From Pohlia nutans (Eukaryota; Streptophyta; Bryopsida; Bryales; Mniaceae), in the NCBI GenBank assembly GCA_022496805.1, contig CM040086.1:12960501-13024500 (forward strand): a stretch of DNA of 64,000 nt. Direction: 5' to 3'. Positions 1 to 10,708 of the stretch are shown piece by piece. The translations under genes and the position numbers were made by a program. The notes beneath the pieces are model-generated. The model was given only the letters and a program-made list of their open reading frames with translations. It was not told the origin of the DNA and ran no database searches. Positions within the stretch are counted from its first letter, which is position 1, and the number at the start of each line of letters is the position of its first letter.

Positions 1-133
1 TCTAGCCAAGTGATGCTAGCACTACTTGCTAATTGGAGGCCAACCAAGTTTATGAATAGATAGTTGTTATTGGGTCTCAGGGGTTGATATAGGAAGCCGG
101 ATTTGGTTTTGGTATGCTCTACCTGGTTGTGAG

Positions 134-612
134 GTGGACTTACCCAGAAAGCATAATTATGACGGCTTGTTTCTGTGCAGTTTTTGCAATACAGGTCACG
201 AAGGAAGTCCTGCGGTTTGCGCACACGCAAAGGGCATGGGAATATCTGGACTTGAGGCTCCCTCGGTTGCATTGCTTCTGCGAACTGGTGTGAATGTGCG
301 GCGCCAGATCTCTAACACTGCACAGGAGTTTCAGGACAGGCAATTTGTGGTACAGCCACTTGTGGACCTGGTGGGTATGTGCAACTCAGAACGTTTTCTT
401 TCATGTCGAATGCACACAAGCAGTCATTCGGGTTGGAGTATTGGATTTTAGCAACGCATCCTGATTTGGAGAGGAGCATATGGAGGGTGGTAGATGAGGC
501 TGGTGCAGTCAAGGACAGCGCTGTAAGCTTGAATGCACTCTCAGTACCTGGTCAAAGTTGGATGGTTCCGGTTGTGGAAGAGATTTTGGCTAAATTAATG
601 GGTGGGGTATAA
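134..612 (+). pseudogene. possible 3' fragment of an unrecognised gene
   Basis: Two plus-strand open frames overlap here (134-451 and 379-612) in a stretch with higher GC than the AT-rich DNA after 620. The second ends in a tidy frame containing WILATHPDLERSIW and VVEEILAKLMGG before a stop. The first contains LLRTGVNVRRQISNTAQEF. The frames do not join without a frameshift or an intron I cannot place, so this may be the decayed tail of a gene that starts left of the window. I do not recognise the product, and chance open frames remain possible. Confidence 0.2.
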
Positions 613-615
613 AGG

Positions 616-1998
616 GAAGTAAGAGATTTTGGCTAAATTAAATTATCCTTTCAACTCTTCTCCAATTGGATGAGCTCACAACTCGTGGCATGCAACTCAT
701 GTGGGGTGGAGTCAACTTCCTTTGAGGTGCCCAATAACTTAAATCTCATTGATTTAATTTTTTTGGCAAGCCTCCCCAAAGTGTTGAAACTACCTTTTAA
801 TGAATTGCCTAATTAGTCGAGTGTCAACTATGGTAAACAACTTGAACGAAATATTTCCAAATATTATAGAATATTCTAAAATAATTGAGGGTATTTCAAG
901 AATATTAAAAAAATATGCTTGTTTGACAGATCGGAGGTATACTAATTTTAAAGATTAGATATTAAGTCAATAATATATAAGTATAAATAAACATGTAGAA
1001 GAAAGGGAAGCCATTCAAATTTCAAGACTTATCACATAATTACTTGAGGAAGTCACTTAGTGTAAATTTTGGGTACATATGAGTGTACAAAGGGTATTTA
1101 ATGGGGTCTATGGAATAATTGGAATATTCTACAATTTATAGTATATTTAGGGTATATTCCACATATATTCTAAGAATATTCCTATCATATTCTAAAATTG
1201 CTTTTAAAACATCCTATATTACTTCTACAAATTTATAATTTTTATCTCAAATGAATAAAAGACACCCTATATTTGTTCGCCACAATATATATGATGATTG
1301 CAGTGTTTTGAGTATAAAGGCAATAGCTTATTTTCGTAAAGGGAGTGCCATGTGCATGCTGCCTATAGCAAATGTGGGTACTTCTTTTTGATTGTCCTCC
1401 TTCAGTTTCAAGAGCTAGCAAACCCCAAATTTCACAAGTTTGCCAATGGGCACAAAACTGCATAAGATTCCAACCTCTAAAAGCAATGCAGATTGAGACT
1501 TTTTGGTAATTACATGACGATGTTTTGAAGTTTTCATTTGATGAAGGTCGCTGATTGTTGTTCAACCCAATTAATGGTACGGAAAAAATTATAAAACATT
1601 CTGTAGCATTTCTCATTTGCAAGCTCTGCAGTAAAGGATCTAAGGGCTGAAAATAAATGGAGTGAGAATCCATACTTGGGGTTGGAGCATCCCCACCCTT
1701 CTCCTTTTCAATTCACCTCTTGACCACTATAATCACATCCAAGATTTGGTGTCACAAGCTATCGTCTCCACACCCTTGAACCGCTATGTGTCCCTGTATA
1801 TGATCCGTGAAGCAATCACAATCACTATACATGGGTAACCATTATTGTCCATCAATCTAGGATACCGAACCCTTCCTTAAATTAGTTGTACAGTTGCCTA
1901 TTTAGATATCGCTATATCATGCTCATATTCAGTGGCACTCTCACCTGCCCTGAAAAAACACAAGCATATTTTCATCCAGTTTTCATATGCATGCTCAT
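616..1998. other. AT-rich intergenic DNA
   Basis: I see no convincing gene. A short inverted-end repeat lies at about 1080-1285: GAGTGTACAAAGGGTA at the left, and at the right the reverse complement of a GTTCGCCACAA-type end. It is related to the GTGCGAACAAAGATAGGGT repeats at 6471 and 61605. The phrase AGTTTGCCAATGGGCACAAAA at 1436 is a diverged copy of the tandem repeat at 3553-3731. Confidence 0.4.
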
Positions 1999-3093
1999 TC
2001 AGTAATAGGGTGTGGATGCTCTCAGAGTGCAAGCTTGTAAGGTTGTCCAAAGCTCCTGCTTTTCGGGGGGCCAATGCTGGTGCACCTTCATGTGGTCTTC
2101 CTCAGTGACCCAGATCTCCAGGTGAAGGTGAGGAAGGTTGCGGTATGTCCCGTGGTTGACAATCATGGTCCTGTATGGAATTGAATCCTCTCTGACAGAA
2201 AAAAAAACATACCACAGGCTCATCTCTTTACTTTCTGCTGGAGAATCCTAAACCCTAAACACTACCTGTTATTGAATTCGTCTCAACATAACGTTTCCTA
2301 CTTTGACCGAAAATTCATGACATTCTTGGAAGAAGCTCCTAACACCTTGGGTCCATCTGCTAATTCAAGGAAAAGTTGAATCTTCTAACATCCTTTTTAT
2401 TTAACACACACGGTCTTGAGTTCAAACGTTTTAGAAAATAGAAGCTTCAATAACTCCTTTTGGATTGACCCTTATGACCAAGCACAATTCTCAGCCTATT
2501 GATTGAATCCAAACCATGTTCTGTCTTTTTATACGTTGAACAGAAAGATGAATGTACTCATTAACCAACTGTGTAAAACGCCCAATATGGCCATCTGCAT
2601 CACTGAACTTTGCAATGGTGGCATTTTCTCATTTTACCTCGGTTTTCTGATTGCAATGCATCATTTTAAAGCTCTTGTTCTCTACTACGAGATCCATAGT
2701 GTCAATCGTGTCAAACTGCAGTCATTTTCACACAAACAGATGATTTGCAGCAGGGGGTCCGATTTTTCTACACTACAAAAAATACAGTGGACTCATAGGG
2801 GTTAAGAATGTTATGATGGATGTGTAAGGGCAACAAGCATTTATTTACCTGAGAGCCCTCACAGCGACAGTCCACAATGCATAGACCTCCTCGTCGTCCA
2901 TCTCTGACAGTCTCTCGACGTGCCGCTTTGGGGTGACGATAAACCCCGGACGAGCTTTGGCATCAAGGTGGCAGTGAACATACGGTTGGTCGTTGAATTG
3001 CGGAAGCACACACGCTCCTGCAGGGATCACTGGGAGCTCGCCCGGATACAGCGGCGTATTGAAATCGCATGATATGCATTCGCCTGCACCCAT
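1999..3093 (-). CDS. HIT-domain (histidine triad) protein, two exons
   Basis: Exon 1 is 3093-2849 and exon 2 is 2191-1999; the donor CAG|GTAAAT and acceptor TGTCAG|AG join in phase 2 for 145 residues. Exon 1 carries the N-terminal half of a HIT fold, with LDAKARPGFIVTPKRHVE resembling the substrate-pocket strand of the family. Exon 2 carries NHGTYRNLPHLHLEIW in the place of the HxHxH triad, but the third histidine is glutamate (HLHLE). The HIT superfamily covers nucleotide hydrolases and transferases; the substrate here cannot be told from sequence, and catalysis could be altered. The start at 3093 is the first ATG. An alternative joins this gene to the ORF at 3744-4061: donor CCTG|GTACAT (about 3757) to acceptor GTGCAG|GCGAATGC (about 3085) is also in phase. 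Confidence 0.7.
2572..2805. mobile_element. TTAA-element, family 2 copy
   Basis: About 230 bp closely matching the tandem copies at 59935-60429, sharing CTGCATCACTGAACTTTGCAA, TTTTACCTCGGTTTTCTGAT and ATGATTTGCAGCAGGGG. The right end reads ATAGGGGTTAA, the usual CCCC..TTAA terminus. The left end is worn and has no clear TTAA. It lies in the intron of the HIT gene's 3' flank, between exon 2 and exon 1. Confidence 0.6.
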
Positions 3094-3123
3094 TCATTCC
3101 TGGCCATCAATTGTCAAACCCTA

Positions 3124-3546
3124 ATTAAGGTGGTTACCCCATTCCCAACTGAATAAGAAATACGGATATGAGGCATTGATATTCTTTAGTGTTATTATTT
3201 TTTAGAGGTAGGCAAGAAGAAATAGATTCCAACACAAGTTGAAACATAATTTTTGGATGAAGAATGAATTAGTTATAAATTTTCAAAGTTGAAGTATGAC
3301 GCATCCCATTCACGTCATATAGGTACACCTCTTTCTATCTAAAAAGGATTTGTATTGCACACACTAAAGATGCTTACCAACAACAACAAATCCATAGCCA
3401 CACTTACATATACTAAAACCAACAAGAGAGAACCCATTACCAACCGTAACTCATGCTACAACCAACATCATTAGAGCATCGATTGCGGATAATGGACCTA
3501 GCTGTTGGTGAAAGGAGCCAGTTGGGAATGGGGTAACCACCTTAAT
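3124..3546. mobile_element. 423-bp element with perfect 28-bp inverted ends
   Basis: The left end at 3124-3151 starts ATTAAGGTGGTTACCCC. It is the exact reverse complement of 3519-3546, which ends GGGGTAACCACCTTAAT. The 367-bp interior is AT-rich and non-coding. No clear target duplication is seen outside the ends. It separates the HIT exon from the unknown ORF at 3744. Perfect 28-bp ends suggest a recent MITE or fold-back insertion. Confidence 0.7.
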
Positions 3547-3552
3547 CACTCC

Positions 3553-3731
3553 AAGTTTGCCAGTGGACACAAAATTGCATGGATTACAGTGTTGAAATCC
3601 AGCATTTTCAAACCCTAATTGATCAGTCTAAGTTTGCCAGTGGACACAAAATTGCATGGATTAGTGTTGGAATCCAGCATTTTCAAACCCTAATTGATCA
3701 GTCTAAGTTTGCCAATGGACACAAAATTGAT
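3553..3731. repeat. 2.4 tandem copies of a 75-77 bp unit
   Basis: The unit begins AAGTTTGCCAGTGGACAC and ends near AAACCCTAATTGATCAGTCT. Copies lie at 3553-3629, 3630-3704 and 3705-3731 (partial), nearly identical except for small indels. The third copy runs to within 13 bases of the stop of the ORF at 3744. Each full copy contains an AAACCCTAA telo-box. Confidence 0.8.
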
Positions 3732-3743
3732 TGAGGCTTGGGA

Positions 3744-4061
3744 TTATGTACCAGGGAGGACTTGCACTGGGCCAGCAATAGTCGGATCTCCGTAGTACAC
3801 GTCCACAACGAAGCCTGACGACGATTTCTTGTGATCCCGGATCTTCAAATGGAAGTCCCGAATTCCTCTCGTGGTCTCGAGCTCCTCCATGACCTCGCGA
3901 AAGAAGCCGACCACGTGCGGCTTGTTTCCAGCCGTCTCCACAAAGTCGCAAAACGGCGTGGCAGGCAGCCCCGTGAGCTGGTACTGCAAAGCGCTTCCTG
4001 GCTGCACATCGAAACAGGTCACGAGCTTCCGGTCCTTTTGTTCGAAATCATCGTCCGCCAT
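3744..4061 (-). CDS. hypothetical 105-residue protein
   Basis: A GC-richer ORF starting MADDDFEQKDRKLVTCFDVQ, from ATG at 4061 to TAA at 3744-3746. It contains FFREVMEELETTRGIRDFH and then SSSGFVVDVYYGDP. There is no signal peptide or membrane segment, and I recognise no family. The start is favoured by the telo-box run about 85 bases upstream and by the drop in coding character before it. A donor inside its last codons (CCTG|GTACAT) could splice in frame to the HIT exon at about 3085, making this the N-terminal third of a longer HIT protein. I cannot choose between the two models. Confidence 0.5.
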   Translation of the reverse strand: MADDDFEQKDRKLVTCFDVQPGSALQYQLTGLPATPFCDFVETAGNKPHVVGFFREVMEELETTRGIRDFHLKIRDHKKSSSGFVVDVYYGDPTIAGPVQVLPGT

Positions 4062-4144
4062 GATTCTCGATCGTGATGTCAAGATGCTCTTCTTCACCCT
4101 GACCCGCAACTCGATCTATCAGAAAAGATATAAAGAAAAGCAAC

Positions 4145-4173
4145 AAAACCCTAAACCCTAAACCTTAAACCCC
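4145..4173. promoter_or_regulatory. telo-box run upstream of the 3744-4061 ORF
   Basis: Three consecutive AAACCCTAA-type units (the third AAACCTTAA) lie just upstream of the minus-strand start at 4061. Such short telomere-like motifs are common in plant promoters, often of growth-related genes. This is too short to be a telomere remnant of note. Similar pairs occur at 2247-2260 and 49155-49172. Confidence 0.45.
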
Positions 4174-5511
4174 AATCAAGTGAGCAAGGTTCTGAAATGA
4201 GACTATGGCCATTTGAGCACCTAAAATTGAAATTGATTTCGTATCAATGCTACTCATTAGTACCTGGAATGTGCATGGAAAGTTGAACGTGCATGGGAAA
4301 CAGGATTTGTGAATCTTCTGAACAAAAGTAAAGTGGAGTGCACAGGATGACAGCACTTCATCATTTTCCGGCGCCAGCAATAGTCAGTGATCTCTGTCCC
4401 TTTCAAATACTATTGCATCGACAACTTTGAGTAGAGGCAGTTCATGACATTGTTAACCCTTTAGTGCCCAGGGTGGTTCTGGAGAAACCAGAGTTTTTTG
4501 GTGGTCTTTTTTTTAAAACTCTCTTTATTCAAATTATGGAATCTATTAATAGTATTTAACCGTATAAATGTAAGCGTAGCTTAATCAAACAAGTGCCGGT
4601 TAAACCTTGGTAAGATCCAACCGTTGGATTGGAAGATTATAGTATGTCTTTGAACCGTATAATGCACACTCAAAAATGAGATTTTGGAGGATGTGCGACT
4701 TCAAAGTTAAATAGAATTTGGGTTAAATTTTCAAAAATAAAAGTGAAAAGGTTCAGCAATGACCTATCTCAACACCTCTCCATTGCAATCTTTCATGTCA
4801 AGACCTGACTCACACATAATTATTGTGAATTTTACAAGTGATAGTGACTTATCCATGTACGGTTTAGGACAAAAATTATACGTTTTAAAACATGAAAGGA
4901 GTTCGTACATTGATCAAGATCGGAGTAGATACACTAATAGAACATGAACAAGAGAACACATTCCAAAAAATTAAGACAAGATAACAAACTTCCAAACACA
5001 AGAAATACCGCACAATACATATACTGTATTGGTAAGTATTTACTGTATTTTCAAGTATCTACAATATTTTCATGTTTTGTTCATATGTATTTTGATAGTT
5101 GCACAGCTCCAAATTGAAAAAAAATTCCCTAGAAGATGACATTAAGACTCGGGGGGATAGTGATATGTTGGAGTAGCAATATACGTGCGAACAAATGATA
5201 GGGTACTTTAAAAACATGGGGACAAAAAATTATAAATGGGCTTAGAGTAATATAGGGTATCAAAAATGGCACTGGACATCTTTAAAGTACTATAGGGTAT
5301 GGAATAATAGGAAATTTGGAATTACAAGTAATGCAAGCCCCTTTTCTATTAACCCAAAGTAGAAAATTACATAATGATAGCATGTGGAAAAAAAATGAAA
5401 AAAAAAGTGATACCCCTCTATAAAATAATGGTTGTTTGCACCTATATCCTTAACTTTTTAACATTGACCCCCTCGAGTATTAAGAATTTTGCAACCTTGA
5501 ACATCAAAGTA

Positions 5512-6448
5512 TTAACCCCTAAATTTCCTTGTGTTTTTGGGAGCTTGAAACCTCAAAACTGCGATTTTCTACCTCTATGTACTCCCGGGAATGTGAACCA
5601 AGCTTTTTTACTTCTTTTAGAATTCCAACCGTAAGATCTTGTACCTAAGCCTATTCATACCTACTGTTTCAAAAATTGACCGTTGGATGTTTATCATTTG
5701 CAAGATCATAACATCCAAAGTTTGTGCAAAAGTTTTTCTGGGCATTGCTTCGGAGGCATTGTCTCCATAGTGCAAAGGGGGACTTGAAGATTGTTACTCC
5801 AAACATTTTGCTCATATTTTTTTCCATGTAGATAACTAAGTTGAGTACGCTCATGCAAAATTTTAGAGACTCATTACGCGTTTCAAACCTTCATGCAAAT
5901 TAATTTCCGGAAGAAGGTATAAAAATGGCAATTTGGTGAAACATACATCACATTAATTGTATTTGATTTTTGGAAAAAATGAACGGTGATTAGGTACCTC
6001 TATGATTTTATAAATTTTAGGCGAAATTATTTTTAAAAAATTTCAAAATCTCAAATTTTGACAAATTTCGAAAGAAAAGAATGTGAAATTACAAAAAACC
6101 TTGGAGGTTGCTGTTCTTTATTTTGGAGGCTGCCCTTGTCAAGCCAAGAATATAATCAAGATGGGTCACTTCAAATTCTGAGCCTAAATGTGGTGAAGAG
6201 CATGTCTCCAAAAACAAAATTGAAAAAATGATTATAATAAAAAGTTTTTTTTTTGCCCCAGTTGGGCTTGAAACCAAAAATTTCAATAATTTTTTTATAA
6301 AATCCGAATTTGACTTTGTAATTTTTACCACACACACCTTGTATGTATGACCAGGCCCACGCCAAATTATAGTCTAAAATTCTTAATTTAGACCTTCCAT
6401 CTAAGCTGCCCAAAACAGCAAAAAGCCATTTTGGCTTTTAAAGCCCGG
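5512..6448. mobile_element. TTAA-element, family 3 copy, right end lost
   Basis: Starts TTAACCCCTAAATTTCC and is almost base-for-base the same as 39867-40812 for about 930 bp. The last bases CCTTTAGGGGTTAA present in the other copy are missing here; it breaks off at GGCTTTTAAAGCCCGG. The short open frames in it are not conserved as proteins, because indels separate the copies. Confidence 0.75.
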
Positions 6449-6470
6449 GGAGTTCACTTCCAAATATTAC

Positions 6471-6664
6471 GTAACAACGTGCGAACAAAGATAGGGTCCA
6501 AATAAATCTTTGAAGATAATTTTTATAAATGATTTACATTAATATAGGATGTTCACAATTCATTACAAGAATAAAAATGAGAATATTCTTAAAATATTAC
6601 TAATTATAGTAAGATTTATTTTTAAATTTTAGGGTGCTTTTAAATACCCTTTGTTCACACGTGA
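6471..6664. repeat. dispersed repeat with GTGCGAACAAAG ends
   Basis: The left end AACGTGCGAACAAAGATAGGGT faces ACCCTTTGTTCACACGTG at the right, an imperfect inverted pair. A second copy at about 61605-61795 matches most of the interior (GAATAAAAATGAGAATATT and flanks). Related half-copies occur near 1080, 5190, 6990, 46365 and 50970. Confidence 0.5.
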
Positions 6665-6781
6665 TACTAAAATGATACAAAGAGTTAAAGGCCTTTAGGG
6701 GTTAAACTTCAATCTTTCCGGAATTCCCTTTTCCGATGACCGAGTGACCACATTATGGTCTCATGGGCACTAAAGGATTAA

Positions 6782-9009
6782 ACCTTAGACTTGTATCCTA
6801 CTAAAGTTTCTAAGATTCTCTCCGATGCTCTTCGTTTCCACATCTGAATTTTTTCTTACTTGCTTGACTCTTATTAAATTCCCTCATATAATTGCAAGTG
6901 TCATTTTCCACTATAATTCCAAGGAAAGTTATTGTATCAGTTAACAATCGACCAAGCAGTAGGCGGTCGACTCTCGGGGGGTTCACTGGCAAAAATTTTA
7001 GAAACAACGTGCGATAAAAAATAGGGTCCAATATATTCATTGTAGATAAATTTTGTAAAAAATGTACATGTAAAATAGGGGATTTTTAAAAAGTGAAACA
7101 TGTTTACATGTAAAATACCATCACATATAATATTCTCAGGCTTTTTACATGTAAAATACCATCACCTTATAATTTTTTTTGCTAAATTTTTTTGCTAAAA
7201 TAACCCCCCAAATAAATAGGTCATTATCGCACGTGTATACAAAATATACAAGGGAGTGCCCCTACTCCTGAAGAATGTTATGTTGAACCGTGAAGTTAAG
7301 GGATTTGGCATACATTTGCTAATGTTGTAACCAAGGAGTAATTTTTTTTTCCACTTGAGATAAAGAGGCCTTTAGTAATGCAGGTTTTTTAAATGATTTT
7401 TTTGTTCAATGATGAATTGGCACACATTTTCAAAAGCAAGAAGTAGGTCAACACTCCTAATTGTTGAAAAGGCTTGCCTATAACAGAAAAGCAAAGTACT
7501 CATTCTTGAATGTTTGTGTACTCAATTTTGTGAATACATGAACTGAATAAAATTACAATGAAACAACAATAACTAGATGCACAAGATTTGAACGAGATAA
7601 AAAAAAAAGTTGTTGCAATAGGTCTTGCTTGCTACAAGTGTGGGAGAAGTCTAGATTATTGTTTGGGGGGCATTCATGCGGATTACCGGTAGTGCATGGG
7701 AGGTCTAAACTTTCATCAAGGGCATTCTGGCATGGTTGAAGGTGCCTCTACTTTAGTAGCAATCCAAAATGATTTTAACCTACACTACTCATAGCTTTTT
7801 GATATGGCCCCTCTTGCAACCAAATGTGAGTTCAAAACTTGACATGTGGAGAGTGTCCAATCACATGTGAACACAATAGCAAATATTCTCTTCAAAACGT
7901 AGAATGTGGTATTAGAAAGTGTTATGATAATGTGGTGATAGAAAGTGTGATAATGATGAGTTTACAATGTATATAGATGATAGGGTTGGTGGTAGCGGGT
8001 TTTTGGTTGGGATGGATGAGGTCGCTTGTTTGACTCTTTGTCGTCGCAAACTCACAATGCTTTTTATCATCCTTCCATCTCATGTTTGGTGAGAGCCTAG
8101 AGTTGGTAAATCCAAAAATTCACTTAACATGGGCCAAATTTGAATTTGCACATCTTTTCATCGTTTGTTCTTGTTTCATAATTCAAATGCTTGATTTGAT
8201 TGAAGATTTGGGTTTGTAAAAGTGTGATTGATATGATTAACCCCTGAAAGTCAAACCTATGATCATGGAATTATACTTTACTTCTCACACTCAAATTTTT
8301 CACTATAACAAATACAAGAATTAAACTTTATATTTTTAGTAGATGAAGCCACTGTCTACTACAAATCATAAATTTTTCATAAATTTTGGTGAAAATTTAA
8401 AATTACTATGATTTTTTGAAGTGATTGTAAAGAAAATTCATATCAATTACAAAATGTATTAAAAAATTCCGATTTTTTATACCAAAGGTGTAAATTGCAA
8501 TGAATAAAATTTTCATAAATAAAATCACCTTTGTATCTAAATTTATAATTTTTTGCTTCACCATGGTAATAGCCACTAAACTTTTAATTGCAATTAAGCA
8601 CTCAATTTCCAAATTTTTTCAAAAATTCAAAGTGGAGTAAAAACTAAACTTGGCAAGCTTCATTTTGGTAGTTGAGCTCAAATGCAATCAAACTCATTTT
8701 CATGGCCTAAATTTAGTTTAAGCAAAAAACAACAAAAAAAAATACAAAATACACTACATGGTAAACCATTTTTACAACTCAATTTGTAGTTGGGATCCTA
8801 TGTAAAAACTAAAAATAGCTTGAATGATTTGAATTTAACTTGAGGGGTAACATGACCAAGAAAAATCCTTGAAAAGAATTAGATGGAAATTATGCATGTA
8901 GCAGTTTGAATTGAATAGTGGATTACATTCATAAGCCAAATTTTGGCCTCCTAGGCGTTTTGAGGTTAAGTAAAATGCACTCGATTGAATCATCAATGGT
9001 ACTCATATC
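6782..9009. other. AT-rich DNA without a supported gene
   Basis: Only short, compositionally biased frames occur. TTTACATGTAAAATACCATCA is repeated at about 7110 and 7148. A second GTGCGATAAAAAATAGGGTCC repeat end sits near 7010. Confidence 0.4.
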
Positions 9010-9581
9010 TTGACCCCTAAATGTCTAACCGTCCAGGAAGTGGACGATGTACATAAATGAAGTTTTTCTCATCCGTCATTAACTTTTGGTAGAGTGAATT
9101 TTTTACTAAAGATTTTTTGGGAAGTTAGCTTCATGCATGTGTATTCCAATTAGAAACGGGATGGTTTGTGAAATTTTTATGCCTCATTTCATGTTGTAGT
9201 GATTCATCAAAAATTTCAAAGATTTTAGTTAAATAGGCTCTTGAAAAAATCAAATTGTAAAATTAAGCAACCACAAAATCTCTAAAAAATCATTGCACTT
9301 AGAGTATAACATTTCAATCCATCACAACTATTTCATGCACAAATTGTCAATATCTTATTTGTAATCAAATTATCAAATATTTTTGAATTTTACGCTTTAG
9401 GTTGTATAGAAAATATTGGTGATAGCAATCGCAGCTCTAAATACATGGATAGAATCTAAAATTCATAATGTACAACTTTTATTCATACATCAAGTTCAAA
9501 ATATCCCTCTTAGTTGCATTTAACAATGCATTTTTGCAAAACTGCCCAATCTAGAGAGGAGAGAGGATGTTAAGGGGTTAA
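9010..9581. mobile_element. TTAA-element, family 5
   Basis: Runs from TTGACCCCTAAATGTCTAAC to ATGTTAAGGGGTTAA, 572 bp. The GTCCAGGAAGTGGACGA block just inside the left end matches the same place in 28758-29345. The interior block around TAGAATCTAAAATTCA is shared in inverse with 45633-46208. Confidence 0.7.
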
Positions 9582-10708
9582 ACGTGAGATTAAATGAAAA
9601 ATGTAATACTACTACTAGATTTGTTTAAAATGCAATTGGAATTGTAAAAGCGCACATAGTTATTTTCTCCATAAAAAATATAAGATTTGTGGTATATGCC
9701 TCACATTATTGAATCATAAAACCAAATAAGTGTGATGATTTAGTCTAATAGGAGGGTCAACTTATTGGTAACTTTTGCCAAAAATTCACAAAAATCATGT
9801 ATTGGAGTTTGTTGGAATGTAGGAGAAAATATTATTTCATTATGCTTGTGGACATTTTTTTCAGCTAGTTGTGTTCTAAAGTGGAAGAAAGTGTTAGTTT
9901 TGTGATCAAATTCAATTTAAGCCATCTCCACATAATATGAATTAAAACTTGCAAAACTATGTTCCTTCATACCAACCCAATATGTTTACAATGGACTTTG
10001 GTGCTTTAGTAATTTAAACAAGCATTTTTTTATACCATATTAAAATATTGTATTCTAATTATAGTGATTTTCTAAATACTCAATTTTGAAGGTTCATGAA
10101 TTGAATTGGAAAAATAAATTTTTGAGGTGGAACATATTTGTATTTTCGTTTCTTTTACATTTGTATGGCATACATTTCATTTCCAAAATGTTTTGTAAAA
10201 ATAACCTATAGTTTTAAAATACAGAGGTTAAATAAGCTTACCTAAAATCATTTATCTTAAATTGCCCAAATTTCCATATTCACAATTTTTCTTGTCATCA
10301 AAACTTTGATTTTATCACCAAATTTTCATCCATTCAATCGAGCATTCAATAACTTTTGTCTATCGACACTATGTCACCCCAACTACAATTATTCTAAACT
10401 TGTCAAAAATCATCATTGCTTATTTAGAGTGACTACTATATTTTATTTTATTTATTTTATTTTATTTTTGTTGGTTTGAAGAGGTTTTGATTTTTGATTT
10501 TTGTTTTTTTTAATTTTTGATGATATTATGAAGAATTCTAATATGTTTTGAAATACTATTGATCCAAGTTTAATTTTTAAGTAAAGATAAAAAACATACG
10601 CAATTGGATTTTTGAGTTTTTTTTATACCCTATGATTGGCCAATATGATGCACTCATAAAGTCAATTGACTTTAAATATACTAATTCTAAGGATTAAAAT
10701 GACATTTG
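9582..10708. other. AT-rich 3' flank of the cyclophilin gene
   Basis: No gene is seen. A TTTTA-rich low-complexity run lies at 10438-10468. Confidence 0.4.

Larger units (their letters stand above)
4453..6781. mobile_element. 2.3-kb TTAA-element with nested insert
   Basis: The left end TTAACCCTTTAGTGCCCA and right end TGGGCACTAAAGGATTAA are inverted over 18 bases with one mismatch, and both ends are TTAA. A family 3 element (5512-6448) and a GTGCGAAC repeat (6471-6664) lie inside. No transposase frame is seen. It could be one large element or two half-elements that happen to face each other; the matched 18-base ends favour one. Confidence 0.5.

Noticed and set aside
4145..4173. Interstitial telomere
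   Set aside because: Only three units next to a gene start; better explained as a promoter telo-box.
6089..6413. Open frames in family 3 elements as transposase remnants
   Set aside because: The two family 3 copies differ by frame-changing indels, and no DDE/DDD-type motif is seen.
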